A stretch of 64,000 bases of DNA, taken from Burkholderiales bacterium C2 (GTDB taxonomy: Bacteria > Pseudomonadota > Gammaproteobacteria > Burkholderiales > Burkholderiaceae_C). Positions 38,185-48,335 of the stretch are shown piece by piece. Every line of letters begins with the position of its first letter. The first letter of the stretch is position 1. The DNA lies in contig SCOI01000006.1 of assembly GCA_005503085.1 (NCBI GenBank), positions 62,001-126,000 of the forward strand, given 5' to 3'. The position numbers and the translations under genes were made by a program. The notes under the pieces are model-generated. The model made no database searches and was not told where the DNA came from. It saw only the letters and a list, made by a program, of their open reading frames with translations.

Positions 38185-38940
38185 GTGACTGAACTTCAAG
38201 GTCTGCATGCGGTGGTGACCGGCGGCGGCAGCGGCATCGGCGCGGCGGTGGCAGCTCGCCTGCTGGCGGGCGGCGCGCGCGTGACGTTGATGGGCCGCAG
38301 CATCGAGAAGCTGCGGGCGCAGCAGGCGCTGCTCGGCGGCGATGTTGCGGTGCAGATCGTCGACATCGGCGATGAGACCAGCGTGAAAGCGGCCTTTGCC
38401 GCGGTAGGGCCGGTCGACATCCTGGTCAACAACGCCGGCCAGGTCGAAACCGCGCCGCTGCATCGCACCAGCCTGGCGCTGTGGCAGCAACTGCTCAACG
38501 TCAATCTGACCGGAACCTTTCTGTGCTCGCGCGAGGTGATGGCGGGCATGAGCGAGCGCGGCTTTGGCCGCATCATCAATGTGGCCAGCACCGCCGCGCT
38601 GAAGGGCTATGCCTATGTGGCCGCCTATTGCGCGGCCAAGCATGGCGTGCTCGGGCTGACGCGGGCGATGGCGCTGGAGCTGGCCCGCAAGGGCGTGACG
38701 GTCAACGCGGTCTGCCCTGGCTATACCGAGACCGACATCGTCGCGCAGGCGGTGGCGACGATCAGCGAGAAGACGGGTCGCAGCGCCGAGGCGGCGCGCG
38801 CCGAGCTGGCGGCCAGCAACCCGCAGGGCCGGCTGGTGCAGCCCGAGGAAGTGGCCGCCAGCGTGCTGTGGCTGGCGCGGCGCGACAGCGGCGCGATCAC
38901 CGGGCAGGCGATCGCGGTCTGTGGCGGGGAGCTGATGTGA
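38185..38940 (+). CDS. SDR-family dehydrogenase of the aminobenzoyl-CoA pathway
   Basis: A 251-residue short-chain dehydrogenase with NAD(P) motif VTGGGSGIG (11-19), NNAG, catalytic Ser in INVASTAA and Y-x3-K in AAYCAAKHG. The start is GTG 38185, one base after the preceding stop. Position suggests 3-hydroxyacyl-CoA dehydrogenase activity on a ring or ring-opened CoA ester, as proposed for the related Azoarcus cluster; the precise substrate cannot be read. The stop overlaps the MarR gene as TGATG. Confidence 0.88.
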   Translation: MTELQGLHAVVTGGGSGIGAAVAARLLAGGARVTLMGRSIEKLRAQQALLGGDVAVQIVDIGDETSVKAAFAAVGPVDILVNNAGQVETAPLHRTSLALWQQLLNVNLTGTFLCSREVMAGMSERGFGRIINVASTAALKGYAYVAAYCAAKHGVLGLTRAMALELARKGVTVNAVCPGYTETDIVAQAVATISEKTGRSAEAARAELAASNPQGRLVQPEEVAASVLWLARRDSGAITGQAIAVCGGELM

Positions 38941-39437
38941 TGCTGGATTCCGAGCAACAGTTTGGCCCCGACATCGAGTCCCGCGTCAATGACCAGGACC
39001 ATCAGGCGCTGAAGCTGTGGCTGCGCCTGCTGGCCTGCACGACCCGCATCGAGGACCAGATCCGTCAGCGCCTGCGCCATGATTTCTCGACTACCTTGCC
39101 GCGCTTCGATCTGCTGGCCCAGCTGGAGCGGCATCCGCAAGGCTTGGCGATGCGCGAGCTGTCGCAGCGCCTGATGGTGACCGGCGGCAATGTCACCGGC
39201 ATCACCGACCAGCTGGAGGCCGAGGGCCTGGTGCAGCGCGAGCCCCATGCGACCGACCGTCGCAGCTTCACCGTCAAGCTGACGCCCGCCGGCAAGCGCC
39301 AGTTCAAGCGCATGGCCGCGACGCACGAGGGCTGGATCGTCGAGCTGCTCAGCGGCTGGAGCGCCGAGGAGAAGGCCCAGGTCTACGCACTGCTGGCGGG
39401 GCTGAAGACCCATCTGGCCGAGACAACGAGGAAATGA
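38940..39437 (+). CDS. MarR-family transcriptional regulator
   Basis: A 165-residue winged-helix regulator. The fold is recognisable: dimer helices ([20 protein letters not shown]), recognition region [27 protein letters not shown] and the wing [18 protein letters not shown] (DRRS motif). Start ATG 38940 is fixed by the TGATG overlap with the SDR gene, and it overlaps the hydratase gene by ATGA, so it is embedded in the operon it probably controls. MarR proteins of aromatic CoA pathways are usually repressors released by the CoA thioester. The palindrome at 35793-35816 is the candidate site. Confidence 0.92.
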   Translation: MLDSEQQFGPDIESRVNDQDHQALKLWLRLLACTTRIEDQIRQRLRHDFSTTLPRFDLLAQLERHPQGLAMRELSQRLMVTGGNVTGITDQLEAEGLVQREPHATDRRSFTVKLTPAGKRQFKRMAATHEGWIVELLSGWSAEEKAQVYALLAGLKTHLAETTRK

Positions 39438-40282
39438 GCGATATGGACAAGCATCTGATAGCCGGCAATCGCCGCAGCCTGGCGGGCTTCGCGCCGCAGC
39501 ATTTCGGCTGGCGCCAGGAGGGCGCGGTCGGTGTGATCACGCTGAACCGGCCCGAGCGCAAGAACCCGCTGACCTTCGAGTCCTATGCCGAGCTGCGCGA
39601 TCTGTTCCGCACGCTGAGCTATGTCGATGAGGTCGGCGTCATCGTCGTGCAGGGCGCCGGTGGCAATTTCTGCTCCGGCGGTGATGTGCACGAGATCATC
39701 GGCCCGCTGACGAAGATGAGCATGCCGGATCTGCTGGCCTTCACCCGCATGACCGGCGATCTGGTCAAGGCGATGCGGGCCTGCCCGCAGCCGGTGATCT
39801 CGGCCATCGACGGGGTCTGCGCCGGCGCCGGCGCCATCATCGCGATGTCCTCGGATCTGCGCGTCGGCACCGCGCGCAGCAAGACCGCCTTTCTGTTCAC
39901 CCGCGTCGGCCTGGCCGGCTGCGATATGGGCGCCTGCGCCATCCTGCCGCGCATCGTCGGCCAGGGCCGCGCCTCGGACCTGCTGTATTCGGGCCGCAGC
40001 CTTGGTGGCGAGGAGGGCCTGAGCTGGGGCTTCATGAACCGGCTGGCCGAGCCCGAGGCGCTGGAAGCCACCGCGCTGACCTGGGCCGCGCAGATCGCCG
40101 AGGGGCCTGGCTTCGGCCATGCGATGACCAAGAAGATGCTGCACCAGGAATGGGCCATGGGCGTTGACGAGGCGATCGAGTCGGAAGCGCAGGCCCAGGC
40201 GATCTGCATGATGACCCAGGACTTCCATCGTGCGTATCACGCCTTTGTCGCCAAGCAGCGACCCGTTTTCGAGGGGGATTGA
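39434..40282 (+). CDS. Enoyl-CoA hydratase/isomerase family protein
   Basis: A 282-residue crotonase-fold enzyme with [15 protein letters not shown], the oxyanion-hole segment [15 protein letters not shown] and the second oxyanion glycine region in [16 protein letters not shown]. Its position after the monooxygenase-reductase and SDR suggests hydration, or hydrolytic ring opening, of the dearomatised CoA ester. The glutamates typical of crotonase are not both obvious, so hydratase versus C-C hydrolase remains open. Overlaps the MarR gene by ATGA; a palindrome-rich 270-bp gap follows. Confidence 0.88.
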   Translation: MSDMDKHLIAGNRRSLAGFAPQHFGWRQEGAVGVITLNRPERKNPLTFESYAELRDLFRTLSYVDEVGVIVVQGAGGNFCSGGDVHEIIGPLTKMSMPDLLAFTRMTGDLVKAMRACPQPVISAIDGVCAGAGAIIAMSSDLRVGTARSKTAFLFTRVGLAGCDMGACAILPRIVGQGRASDLLYSGRSLGGEEGLSWGFMNRLAEPEALEATALTWAAQIAEGPGFGHAMTKKMLHQEWAMGVDEAIESEAQAQAICMMTQDFHRAYHAFVAKQRPVFEGD

Positions 40283-40307
40283 GGATGTCCTCTTTTGGCG
40301 TGGGAGC

Positions 40308-40518
40308 GCATGGCGGTGGCTTGCCCCCCAGCTACGTGTCCTCCGGCCGCTGCGCGGCCTCCCCCTTTACCTTCGCTGCGGGGCAAGCCACCACCCTGCT
40401 TGTGTCGCGCAAGCCGACATTGCGCTGGCGCGGGGTGTGGGCGGGCCTGGCCGCGCAGGTAAAGGAGGAGAGCCGCGCAGCGGCTCGGGGGACACGGAGC
40501 GGACAGGTCCGCCCATGC
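40308..40518. repeat. Composite palindromic element in the operon
   Basis: Several inverted repeats interlock. GGTGGCTTGCCCC (40315-40327) is perfectly inverted at 40380-40392. A 38-40 bp imperfect pair (40335-40372 with 40457-40496) shares CGTGTCC, CCGCTGCGCGGC and CCTTTACCT. GCGGAC/GTCCGC form a small hairpin at 40499-40512. Outer GCATGGCGG (40308-40316) roughly mirrors CCGCCCATGC (40509-40518). It looks like a cluster of REP-type repeats or a decayed miniature element. No open frame of note is seen. Confidence 0.65.
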
Positions 40519-40555
40519 CCCGCGACCCCGCCGAACTCCACACAAAGGTAGACCT

Positions 40556-41692
40556 ATGAACCATCTCGACTGGCCCTTCTTCGAAGACAAGCACCGCGCG
40601 CTGGCAGCCGAGCTCGATGCCTGGTGCGCCGTGCACCTTCAGCATGCGCACGGTGACGATGTTGACGCCGAATGCAAGTCTCTAGTCAAGGCCCTGGGCG
40701 CGGCCGGCTGGCTGAACCACGCGGTGGCCGGCGAAGGCGAGGCCATCGACACCCGCGCGATCTGTCTGCTGCGCGAGACCTTGGCGCGCTACAACGGCCT
40801 GGCCGATTTCGCCTTCGCGATGCAGGGCCTGGGCTCGGGCGCGATCTCGCTGATGGGCACGCCGGCGCAACGCGAGCGCTACTTGCCGCGCGTGGCGCGC
40901 GGCGAGGCGCTGGCGGCGTTTGCGCTGTCCGAGCCCGAGGCCGGCTCCGATGTCGCGGCGATGCAGTGCAGCGCCGCCGAGGACGGCGATGGTTATCTGC
41001 TCAACGGCGAGAAGACCTGGATCTCCAACGGGGGCATCGCGGATTTCTATGTGCTGTTCGCGCGCACTGGGGAAGCTCCGGGATCGCGTGGCATCAGCGC
41101 CTTCATCGTCGATGCGGGACTGCCGGGCTTCGAGATCGCCGAGCGCATCGAGGTGATCGCCCCGCACCCGCTGGCGCGGCTGAAGTTCACGAACTGCCGC
41201 GTGGCCAAGAGCCAGATGATCGGCGCGCCGGGCGAGGGCTTCAAGGTGGCGATGCGCACCCTGGATGTGTTCCGCACCTCGGTCGCCGCCGCCGCACTGG
41301 GCTTTGCACGGCGCGCGCTGCAAGAAGGTTTGCGCCAGGCGCACGAGCGGCCGATGTTTGGCGCGACTCTTGCTGATCTGCCCTTGACGCAGGCCAAGCT
41401 GGCCGACATGGCCTGCACGGTGGACAGCGCGGCCCTCTTGGTCTACCGCGCTGCCTGGCAGCGCGATCAAGGCCACAACATCACCCGCGAAGCGGCGATG
41501 GCCAAGCTGATGGCCACCGAGGGCGCTCAGCAGGTGATCGACGCCGCCGTGCAACTGCACGGTGGGCGCGGCGTGCGGCGCGGCGAGATCGTCGAGTCGC
41601 TGTACCGCGAGATCCGCGCGCTGCGGATCTACGAGGGGGCCAGCGAAGTCCAGCAGTTGATCATCGGTCGAGACCTACTGAAGAACGGTTGA
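40556..41692 (+). CDS. Acyl-CoA dehydrogenase of the aminobenzoyl-CoA pathway
   Basis: A 378-residue FAD enzyme with the family signatures [15 protein letters not shown] and [14 protein letters not shown], and the catalytic glutamate in [19 protein letters not shown] (YEGAS). It should oxidise a saturated or hydroxylated ring-derived CoA ester with electrons passed to ETF. AAAGG precedes ATG 40556. It resumes the operon after the palindromic gap and is followed 12 bp later by the CoA ligase. It is distinct from the GcdH-like dehydrogenase at the operon end, so two different oxidation steps are likely. Confidence 0.92.
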   Translation: MNHLDWPFFEDKHRALAAELDAWCAVHLQHAHGDDVDAECKSLVKALGAAGWLNHAVAGEGEAIDTRAICLLRETLARYNGLADFAFAMQGLGSGAISLMGTPAQRERYLPRVARGEALAAFALSEPEAGSDVAAMQCSAAEDGDGYLLNGEKTWISNGGIADFYVLFARTGEAPGSRGISAFIVDAGLPGFEIAERIEVIAPHPLARLKFTNCRVAKSQMIGAPGEGFKVAMRTLDVFRTSVAAAALGFARRALQEGLRQAHERPMFGATLADLPLTQAKLADMACTVDSAALLVYRAAWQRDQGHNITREAAMAKLMATEGAQQVIDAAVQLHGGRGVRRGEIVESLYREIRALRIYEGASEVQQLIIGRDLLKNG

Positions 41693-41704
41693 AGAGAAGA
41701 CGAC

Positions 41705-43330
41705 ATGAGCTACACCGCCCAACTGGATACCTTTGCACGCGACAACCTCCCGCCCAAGGACCAGTGGCCGGAGCTGGTCTTCGATCTGCCCGAACTGCAG
41801 TTCCCCGAGCGGCTGAACTGCGCGCAGGAGTTGCTGGACCGCTGGGTCGAGCAGGGGCAGGGCGAGCGCTTGTGCATGCAGGGTGTCGGCGTGCACTGGA
41901 CCTATGCGCAGCTGCAGGCCCAGGCCAACCGCATCGCCCGCGTGCTGGTCGAGGACCTGGGCGTGGTGCCCGGCAACCGGGTGCTGCTGCGCGGCGCGAA
42001 CACGCCGCAGATGGCGGCCTGCTGGTTTGCGATCATGAAGGTCGGCGCCATCGCGGTCGCGACGATGCCGCTGCTGCGCGCCAAGGAGCTGTGCCAGGTG
42101 GTGCAGAAGGCCCAGGTCAGCCATGCGCTGTGCGATGCCCGCCTGGCCGAGGAGCTGAGGCTGGCCCAGGCGCAATGCCCGACGCTGAAATCGGTCGCTT
42201 ACTACTTCAGCGAGGCCCCGGACGGCCTCGAGGCCCGCGCCGCCGGCAAGCCCGCCGCGTTCGCCAACGTCGAGACCGCTTCTGATGACTGCTGCATCAT
42301 CGCCTTCACCTCGGGCACGACCGGCGAGCCCAAGGGGACCATGCACTTCCACCGCGATGTGATGGCGATCTGTCGCTGCTGGCCGCCCCATGTCTTGCGG
42401 CCCGTGGCGTCTGACATCTTCATCGGCAGCCCGCCGCTGGCCTTCACCTTCGGCCTGGGCGGCCTGGTGCTGTTCCCGATGAGTGTCGGCGCCTCGACCG
42501 TGCTGCTGGAGAAAGCTGGGCCCGACGCCTTGCTGCCGGCCATCGCCCAGTACCGCGCCACTGTCTGCTTCACCGCGCCGACCTCGTACCGGGTGATGGC
42601 TTCCCAAGCCGGCGCGCACGACATCGCCAGCCTGCGCAAATGCGTCAGCGCCGGCGAGGCGCTGCCGGCCGCCACCCGGCAGCTGTGGAAGGAGGCCACC
42701 GGCATAGAGATGATCGACGGCATCGGCGCCACCGAGCTGCTGCACATCTTCATCTCGCACACCGAGGCGCAGGCCAAGCCCGGCGCCACCGGCACACCGG
42801 TGCCCGGCTACCGCGCCTGCGTGATGGACGATGAGGGCCAGGTCTTGCCCCCGGGGCAGATCGGCAAGCTGGCCGTCCAGGGGCCGACCGGCTGCCGCTA
42901 CCTGGCCGACGCCCGCCAGGGCAAGTATGTGAAAAACGGCTGGAACCTGACCGGCGACGCCTATCTGATCGACGCTGAGGGCTTCTTCGTCTACCAGTCC
43001 CGCACCGACGACATGATCGTCTCGGGCGGCTACAACATCGCCGGCCCCGAGGTCGAGAGCGCCTTGCTGGCCCATCCCAAGGTGGCCGAGTGCGGCGTGG
43101 TCGGCGTGGCCGACGCGGAACGCGGCCAGATCGTCAAGGCCTTTGTTGTGCTGCGTCCCGGTGTGCAGGAGCAGCTCGGGCAAGACCCGACCCTGGTGCG
43201 CGAGCTGCAGGACTATGTGAAGGCGAACATCGCCCCCTACAAATACCCCCGTGCGATAGAGTTCCGCGCCAGCCTGCCACGCACCGAGACCGGCAAGCTG
43301 CAACGATTCCGTCTGCGCCAAGAAGGCTGA
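41705..43330 (+). CDS. 2-aminobenzoate-CoA ligase (benzoate-CoA ligase family)
   Basis: A 541-residue adenylate-forming enzyme that should activate anthranilate with ATP and CoA. Motifs: IIAFTSGTTGEPKGTMHFHRD (P-loop TSGTTGEPKGT), DGIGATELLHIFIS with the aryl-binding region, SRTDDMIVSGGYNIAGPEVE and the catalytic lysine in LPRTETGKLQRFRLRQ. The sequence groups with benzoate and 2-aminobenzoate ligases rather than with fatty-acyl enzymes. Placement beside the monooxygenase-reductase and opposite kynureninase makes anthranilate the best substrate. In Azoarcus the equivalent genes carry abm names; no symbol is assigned here. Confidence 0.92.
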   Translation: MSYTAQLDTFARDNLPPKDQWPELVFDLPELQFPERLNCAQELLDRWVEQGQGERLCMQGVGVHWTYAQLQAQANRIARVLVEDLGVVPGNRVLLRGANTPQMAACWFAIMKVGAIAVATMPLLRAKELCQVVQKAQVSHALCDARLAEELRLAQAQCPTLKSVAYYFSEAPDGLEARAAGKPAAFANVETASDDCCIIAFTSGTTGEPKGTMHFHRDVMAICRCWPPHVLRPVASDIFIGSPPLAFTFGLGGLVLFPMSVGASTVLLEKAGPDALLPAIAQYRATVCFTAPTSYRVMASQAGAHDIASLRKCVSAGEALPAATRQLWKEATGIEMIDGIGATELLHIFISHTEAQAKPGATGTPVPGYRACVMDDEGQVLPPGQIGKLAVQGPTGCRYLADARQGKYVKNGWNLTGDAYLIDAEGFFVYQSRTDDMIVSGGYNIAGPEVESALLAHPKVAECGVVGVADAERGQIVKAFVVLRPGVQEQLGQDPTLVRELQDYVKANIAPYKYPRAIEFRASLPRTETGKLQRFRLRQEG

Positions 43331-43360
43331 ACCATCCACCCCACCCCTACGGAGATTGGT

Positions 43361-44548
43361 ATGAAGAAGAAAAACCTTGCTGTTCTGTATGCCGCGATGA
43401 TGTTGGGACTCAGTGCCGCCGGCGGCAGCGCCTGGGCGGCGGACAAGGTCAAGATCGGTCTCTTGTCCACGCTGTCCGGCCCCGGCGCCGGCCTGGGTGT
43501 GGACATCCGCGACGGCTTCAATCTGGCTGTCAAGCATGCGGGTGGCAAGTTCGGCGGTCTGCCGGTCGAGGTGATCACGGCCGACGACCAGCAGAACCCC
43601 GATGTCGCCAAGCAGACCTCGGAGCGCCTGCTCAAGCGCGACAAGGTCGACTTCATGACCGGCATCGTGTTCTCCAACATCATGCTGGCGGTCGGCCCCA
43701 GCGTCTTCGACAGCAAGACGCCTTACATCAGCGCCAATGCCGGCCCCTCGCAATACGCCGGCGAGCAGTGCAACCCCTACTTCTTCAACGTCGCCTGGCA
43801 GAACGACAACCTGCACGAGGCGGTCGGCAAGACCGTGATGGACAAGGGCTTCAAGAAGGTCGTCGTGCTGGCGCCCAATTATCCGGCCGGCAAGGACGCG
43901 ATCACCGGTTTCAAGCGTTTCTACAAGGGGGCGGTGGCCGACGAGATCTACACCAAGCTCGGCCAGCTGGACTATTCGGCCGAACTGGCCCAGGCCCGCG
44001 CCGCCAAGCCCGATGCGATGTACATCTTCCTGCCGGGCGGCATGGGCATCAACTTCATCAAGCAGTTCGTCGGCGCCGGCCTGTCCAAGGATGTGACCCT
44101 GTTCGGCCCCGGCTTCTCGGCCGACGAGGATGTGATCAAGGCGGTCGGCGAGCCGATGCTGGGCATGTTCAACAGCTCGCACTGGGCCCATGACATGGAC
44201 AACCCGGCCAACAAGAAGTTCGTCGCCGACTTCCTGAAGGACTACGGCCGCCTGCCTTCGCTCTATGCCAGCCAGGGCTATGACGCGGCGCTGTCGATCG
44301 CCGCCGCGGTGCGCGACGTCAAGGGCAAGGTCGAGGACAAGGACGCGGTGCTGAAGGCGCTGAAGGCCGCCAAGTTCGACTCGGTGCGCGGGCCCTTCAA
44401 GTACAACAACAACCAGTACCCGGTGCAGGACTACTACCTGCGCGTGATCACCAAGGACACTCAGGGCCGTGTGACCAACAAGACACTCGGCAAGATCTTC
44501 TCGAATCACGCGGACGCCTATGCGACCTCGTGCAAGATGAAGCTCTGA
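43361..44548 (+). CDS. Branched-chain-type ABC transporter substrate-binding protein
   Basis: A 395-residue periplasmic binding protein with signal peptide MKKKNLAVLYAAMMLGLSAA and cleavage after AWA near 28. The mature part starts DKVKIGLLSTLSGPGAGLG, as in the LivJ/aromatic-acid binding family (peripla_BP_6). GGAG precedes ATG 43361. It is the first of five transporter genes in the operon; aromatic-acid clusters often carry this type, so the ligand is probably anthranilate or a related aromatic acid rather than leucine. Its stop overlaps the first permease gene (TGATG). Confidence 0.92.
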   Translation: MKKKNLAVLYAAMMLGLSAAGGSAWAADKVKIGLLSTLSGPGAGLGVDIRDGFNLAVKHAGGKFGGLPVEVITADDQQNPDVAKQTSERLLKRDKVDFMTGIVFSNIMLAVGPSVFDSKTPYISANAGPSQYAGEQCNPYFFNVAWQNDNLHEAVGKTVMDKGFKKVVVLAPNYPAGKDAITGFKRFYKGAVADEIYTKLGQLDYSAELAQARAAKPDAMYIFLPGGMGINFIKQFVGAGLSKDVTLFGPGFSADEDVIKAVGEPMLGMFNSSHWAHDMDNPANKKFVADFLKDYGRLPSLYASQGYDAALSIAAAVRDVKGKVEDKDAVLKALKAAKFDSVRGPFKYNNNQYPVQDYYLRVITKDTQGRVTNKTLGKIFSNHADAYATSCKMKL

Positions 44549-45468
44549 TGGACTGGATCCTCGTTGTCGAGCAGGCCTTGAACGGCCTGCAGTTCGGCTT
44601 GATGCTGTTCCTGCTGGCCGCCGGGCTGACCCTGGTGTTCGGCATCATGGACATGATCAATCTGGCCCATGGTTCGCTGTATATGGTGGGCGCCTATCTG
44701 ATGGCCGCCGTCACCGAGGCCAGCGGATCGTTCGGCCTCGGCATAGGCGCGGCGCTGCTCGGCACGGCCGCCTTCGGCATGCTGCTGGAAGTGAGCCTGC
44801 TGCGCCGGCTTTATGCCCGCGATCACCTGAGCCAGGTTCTGGCGACCTTCGCGCTGATCCTGATCTGCAACGAGGGCGTGCGCATGATCTGGGGTGCGCA
44901 GCCGGTGCTCTTGAACACGCCGGCCGCGCTGTCGGGCCCGGTCGAGCTGCTGCCCGGCCTGATGTATCCGGCCTACCGGCTGCTGATCATCGGTGTCGGG
45001 CTGGCGGTGGCGGGGCTGCTCTACCTGCTGGTCACGCGCACCCGCATCGGCATGTGGGTGCGGGCCGGGGCCTCGAACCGCGCGATGGCCACCGCGATGG
45101 GGGTCAATATCCGCTGGCTGTTCACGGCGGTGTTCGGCTTCGGCGCAGCACTGTGCGCGCTGGCCGGCTCGCTCTTGGGGCCCATCCTGGCGGTGCAGGT
45201 GGGCATGGGCGAGAGCATCCTGATCCTGGCCTTTGTCGTCATCGTGATCGGCGGCATCGGCTCGATCCGTGGCGCCCTGGTCGGTGCGCTGCTGGTGGGC
45301 CTGGTCGATACCTGCAGCCGCACCTTGCTGCCGGCCCTGCTGCGCCAGCTGGCCTCGGCCGAGGTGGCCGCCAACCTGGGCCCGGCGCTGGCGTCGATCC
45401 TGATCTATGTCTTGATGGCGGCGGTGCTGTTCTGGAAGCCGCAGGGCCTGTTTCCGGCGAGAGGCTAA
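44548..45468 (+). CDS. ABC transporter permease, LivH type
   Basis: A 306-residue inner-membrane permease with about eight hydrophobic segments and the LivH hallmark LAAGLTLVFGIMDMINLAHGS near residue 30 (key GLTLVFGIMDMINLAHG). ATG 44548 overlaps the binding-protein stop; a GTG six codons earlier lies inside that gene and is not preferred. The conserved EAA-like loop is around GESILILAFVVIVIGGIGS (core VVIVIGGIGSIRGA). Pairs with the LivM-type permease that overlaps its stop (TAATG). Confidence 0.92.
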   Translation: MDWILVVEQALNGLQFGLMLFLLAAGLTLVFGIMDMINLAHGSLYMVGAYLMAAVTEASGSFGLGIGAALLGTAAFGMLLEVSLLRRLYARDHLSQVLATFALILICNEGVRMIWGAQPVLLNTPAALSGPVELLPGLMYPAYRLLIIGVGLAVAGLLYLLVTRTRIGMWVRAGASNRAMATAMGVNIRWLFTAVFGFGAALCALAGSLLGPILAVQVGMGESILILAFVVIVIGGIGSIRGALVGALLVGLVDTCSRTLLPALLRQLASAEVAANLGPALASILIYVLMAAVLFWKPQGLFPARG

Positions 45469-46433
45469 TGATGGCGAGACAGAGTCAACTTCATCATCGC
45501 GGCCTGGGTCTGTGGACCTGGCCCTTGCTGGCCCTGCTGGCGGCGCTGCCGCCGCTGCTGACGGCATTCGGCCTGGAGTTCTATATCGGTGTGGCCAGCC
45601 GGCTGCTGATCTTCGCGATCGCCGCGTCCAGCCTGAACCTGATCCTGGGCTTTGGCGGCATGGTCAGTTTCGGCCATGCGGCTTTTGTCGGCCTGGGGGC
45701 CTACACGGTGGGCATTTTGATGGACGCCGGCGTGGCCTCGGCCTGGATCGCCTGGCCGGCCGCGATGCTGGTGTCGGGCCTGGCCGCCGCGCTGATCGGC
45801 GCGATCAGCCTGCGCACCCGGGGCGTCTACTTCATCATGATCACGCTGGCCTTTGCCCAGATGTTCTATTACCTGGTGATCTCGCTGAAGGCTTATGGCG
45901 GCGAGGACGGCTTGCCGCTGCCGGCGCGCTCGGCCCTGGGCGTCGATATGAAGGACGATGCGATCTTCTTCTGGGTCGTGCTGACGCTGTTTGTTGCGGT
46001 GATGAGCCTGCTGCAGCGCCTGGTCAACTCGCCCTTCGGCTGGCTGCTGCAGGGCATCAAGGAAAACGAGACCCGCATGGGCGCGGTCGGCGCCCGCGTG
46101 TTCGCGGTGCAGTGGCAGGCCTTCGTGCTGGCCGGCGCGATCGCCGGGTTGGCCGGCGCGCTGCTGGCCAATCTGAACGGCCTGGTGACGCCGCACACCA
46201 TGCACTGGTCGCAATCGGGCCAGCTGATGATCATGGTCATCCTTGGCGGTGCCGGTTCGCTCTGGGGCGGGGCGCTGGGCGCGGCGGCCTTCCTGCTGCT
46301 GGAGGAGGTGCTGGCCGGCTACACCCTGCATTGGCAGATGGCGCTGGGCGTGGTGTTGCTGGGCGTGGTGCTGTTCGCGCCCCAGGGCCTGGTCGGGATG
46401 TTCAAGCGTAGAAGGAAGGCCGTCCATGGCTGA
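45468..46433 (+). CDS. ABC transporter permease, LivM type
   Basis: A 321-residue inner-membrane permease with many hydrophobic helices and family segments ASSLNLILGFGGMVSFGHAA (core LNLILGFGGMVSFGHA) and GGAGSLWGGALGAAAF. The start is ATG 45468, overlapping the LivH-type stop as TAATG; ATG 45471 directly after is equivalent. It ends with a basic tail (FKRRRKAVHG) and overlaps the ATP-binding gene by 8 bp. With the LivH-type protein it forms the membrane channel of the operon's importer. Confidence 0.91.
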   Translation: MMARQSQLHHRGLGLWTWPLLALLAALPPLLTAFGLEFYIGVASRLLIFAIAASSLNLILGFGGMVSFGHAAFVGLGAYTVGILMDAGVASAWIAWPAAMLVSGLAAALIGAISLRTRGVYFIMITLAFAQMFYYLVISLKAYGGEDGLPLPARSALGVDMKDDAIFFWVVLTLFVAVMSLLQRLVNSPFGWLLQGIKENETRMGAVGARVFAVQWQAFVLAGAIAGLAGALLANLNGLVTPHTMHWSQSGQLMIMVILGGAGSLWGGALGAAAFLLLEEVLAGYTLHWQMALGVVLLGVVLFAPQGLVGMFKRRRKAVHG

Positions 46434-47186
46434 GCCGCTGCTGAAAGTCGAATCCCTGGTCAAGCGCTTCGGCGCGCTGGCCGCCACCGACCATGCCTCC
46501 TTCGAGGTGCGCGCCGGCGAGGTCCATGCGCTGATAGGCCCGAACGGCGCCGGCAAGACCACCTTGATCCACCAGATCTCCGGGGCCATGGCCTCGGATG
46601 CTGGCCGGATCCACTTCGCTGGGCAAGACCTGACGCCTGTCGGCATGGCCGCCCGGGTGCGCGCCGGCCTGGTGCGCTCCTACCAGATCACCAGCATCTT
46701 CAAGCGCTTCTCGGTGCTGGACAACCTGGCGCTGGCGGTGCAGGCGCGCCGGCCGGGTCAGCCGAGCTGGTGGCGCGCGGCCGTCAAGGACGAAGCCGCC
46801 TATGCCGAGGCTTCTGCGCTGCTGGAGCGCATTGCCCTGGGCCGACATGCAGACCGTCCGGCCGGCAGCCTGGGCCACGGCGAGCAGCGCCAGCTGGAGG
46901 TGGGCCTGGCCCTGGCCGCGCGGCCGCGCCTGCTGCTGCTGGACGAGCCGATGGCGGGCATGGGGCCGGACGAATCGGAGCGCATGGTCGAGCTGCTGCA
47001 ATCCTTGCGCGCGCAAGACCTGACCCTGCTTCTGGTGGAACATGACATGGACGCGGTGTTCCGGCTTGCCGACCGCATCTCCACTTTGGTTTTTGGCAAG
47101 GTCATCGCCAGCGGCACGCCGGCCGAGATCCGCGAGCATCCCGAGGTCAAGAAGGCCTATCTGGGTGATGAGATGGAGGCGGCGCT

Positions 47187-47190
<4 letters not shown>
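46426..47190 (+). CDS. ABC transporter ATP-binding protein, LivG type
   Basis: A 254-residue ATPase subunit: Walker A GPNGAGKTT (near 38), Q-loop in RSYQITSIF, signature SLGHGEQRQLEVG, Walker B LLLLDEPMAGMG and switch His in LVEHDMD. The LSGGQ-equivalent is unusual (LGHGEQ) but typical of LivG proteins. Start ATG 46426 overlaps the permease end. The AAYLGD-like tail (KKAYLGDEMEAAL) is the family C-terminus. Energises the importer as a heterodimer with the next gene product. Confidence 0.93.
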
Positions 47191-47900
<710 letters not shown>

Positions 47901-47903
47901 CCA

Positions 47904-48335
47904 ATGACAAGCGCCTGTGTCTTCGAGCGGCAGGAACTGGTGCGCTTCGGCCATTGCGACCCGGCCGGCATCGTGTTCTATCCGCGCTACTTCGAGATGC
48001 TCAATGCGCTGGTCGAGGACTGGTTCACCCAGGGCCTGGGCGTCGACTATGCGCAGCTGCTGGGTCCGCGCCGCGTCGGCATGCCGACCGTGCACCTGGG
48101 CACCGATTTCAAGCGCATCAGCCGCATGGGCGATGTGCTGACGCAGCGCATCGAGATCCGCAAGCTGGGCCGCAGCTCGCTGAGCCTGGCCGTTTCCTTC
48201 GACGGGCCCGACGGCCAGCGCGTGGCCTTCGAGCAGGTGCTGGTCTGCACCTCGCTGGACACGCATCAGTCCACCCCTTTCCCCGATGATTTGCGCGCCG
48301 CGCTGGAGCGCGCTGCAGGAGACAAGCAACCATGA
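47904..48335 (+). CDS. 4-hydroxybenzoyl-CoA thioesterase-family protein
   Basis: A 143-residue hot-dog-fold thioesterase. The catalytic aspartate of the 4HBT family is D19 in RFGHCDPAGIVFYPRYFEML (core CDPAGIVFYPRYF). Likely role: hydrolysis of stalled aromatic CoA esters, freeing CoA, as proposed for thioesterases in benzoyl-CoA and aminobenzoyl-CoA clusters. It starts 3 bp after the LivF-type gene and overlaps the Rid-family gene by ATGA, so it belongs to the operon. The substrate is inferred from context. Confidence 0.9.
   Translation: MTSACVFERQELVRFGHCDPAGIVFYPRYFEMLNALVEDWFTQGLGVDYAQLLGPRRVGMPTVHLGTDFKRISRMGDVLTQRIEIRKLGRSSLSLAVSFDGPDGQRVAFEQVLVCTSLDTHQSTPFPDDLRAALERAAGDKQP

Noticed and set aside
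41675-44509. A 944-codon minus-strand frame opposite the CoA ligase and the binding protein
   Set aside because: Same low-information composition, no ribosome site or motif, and fully covered by recognised genes on the other strand.
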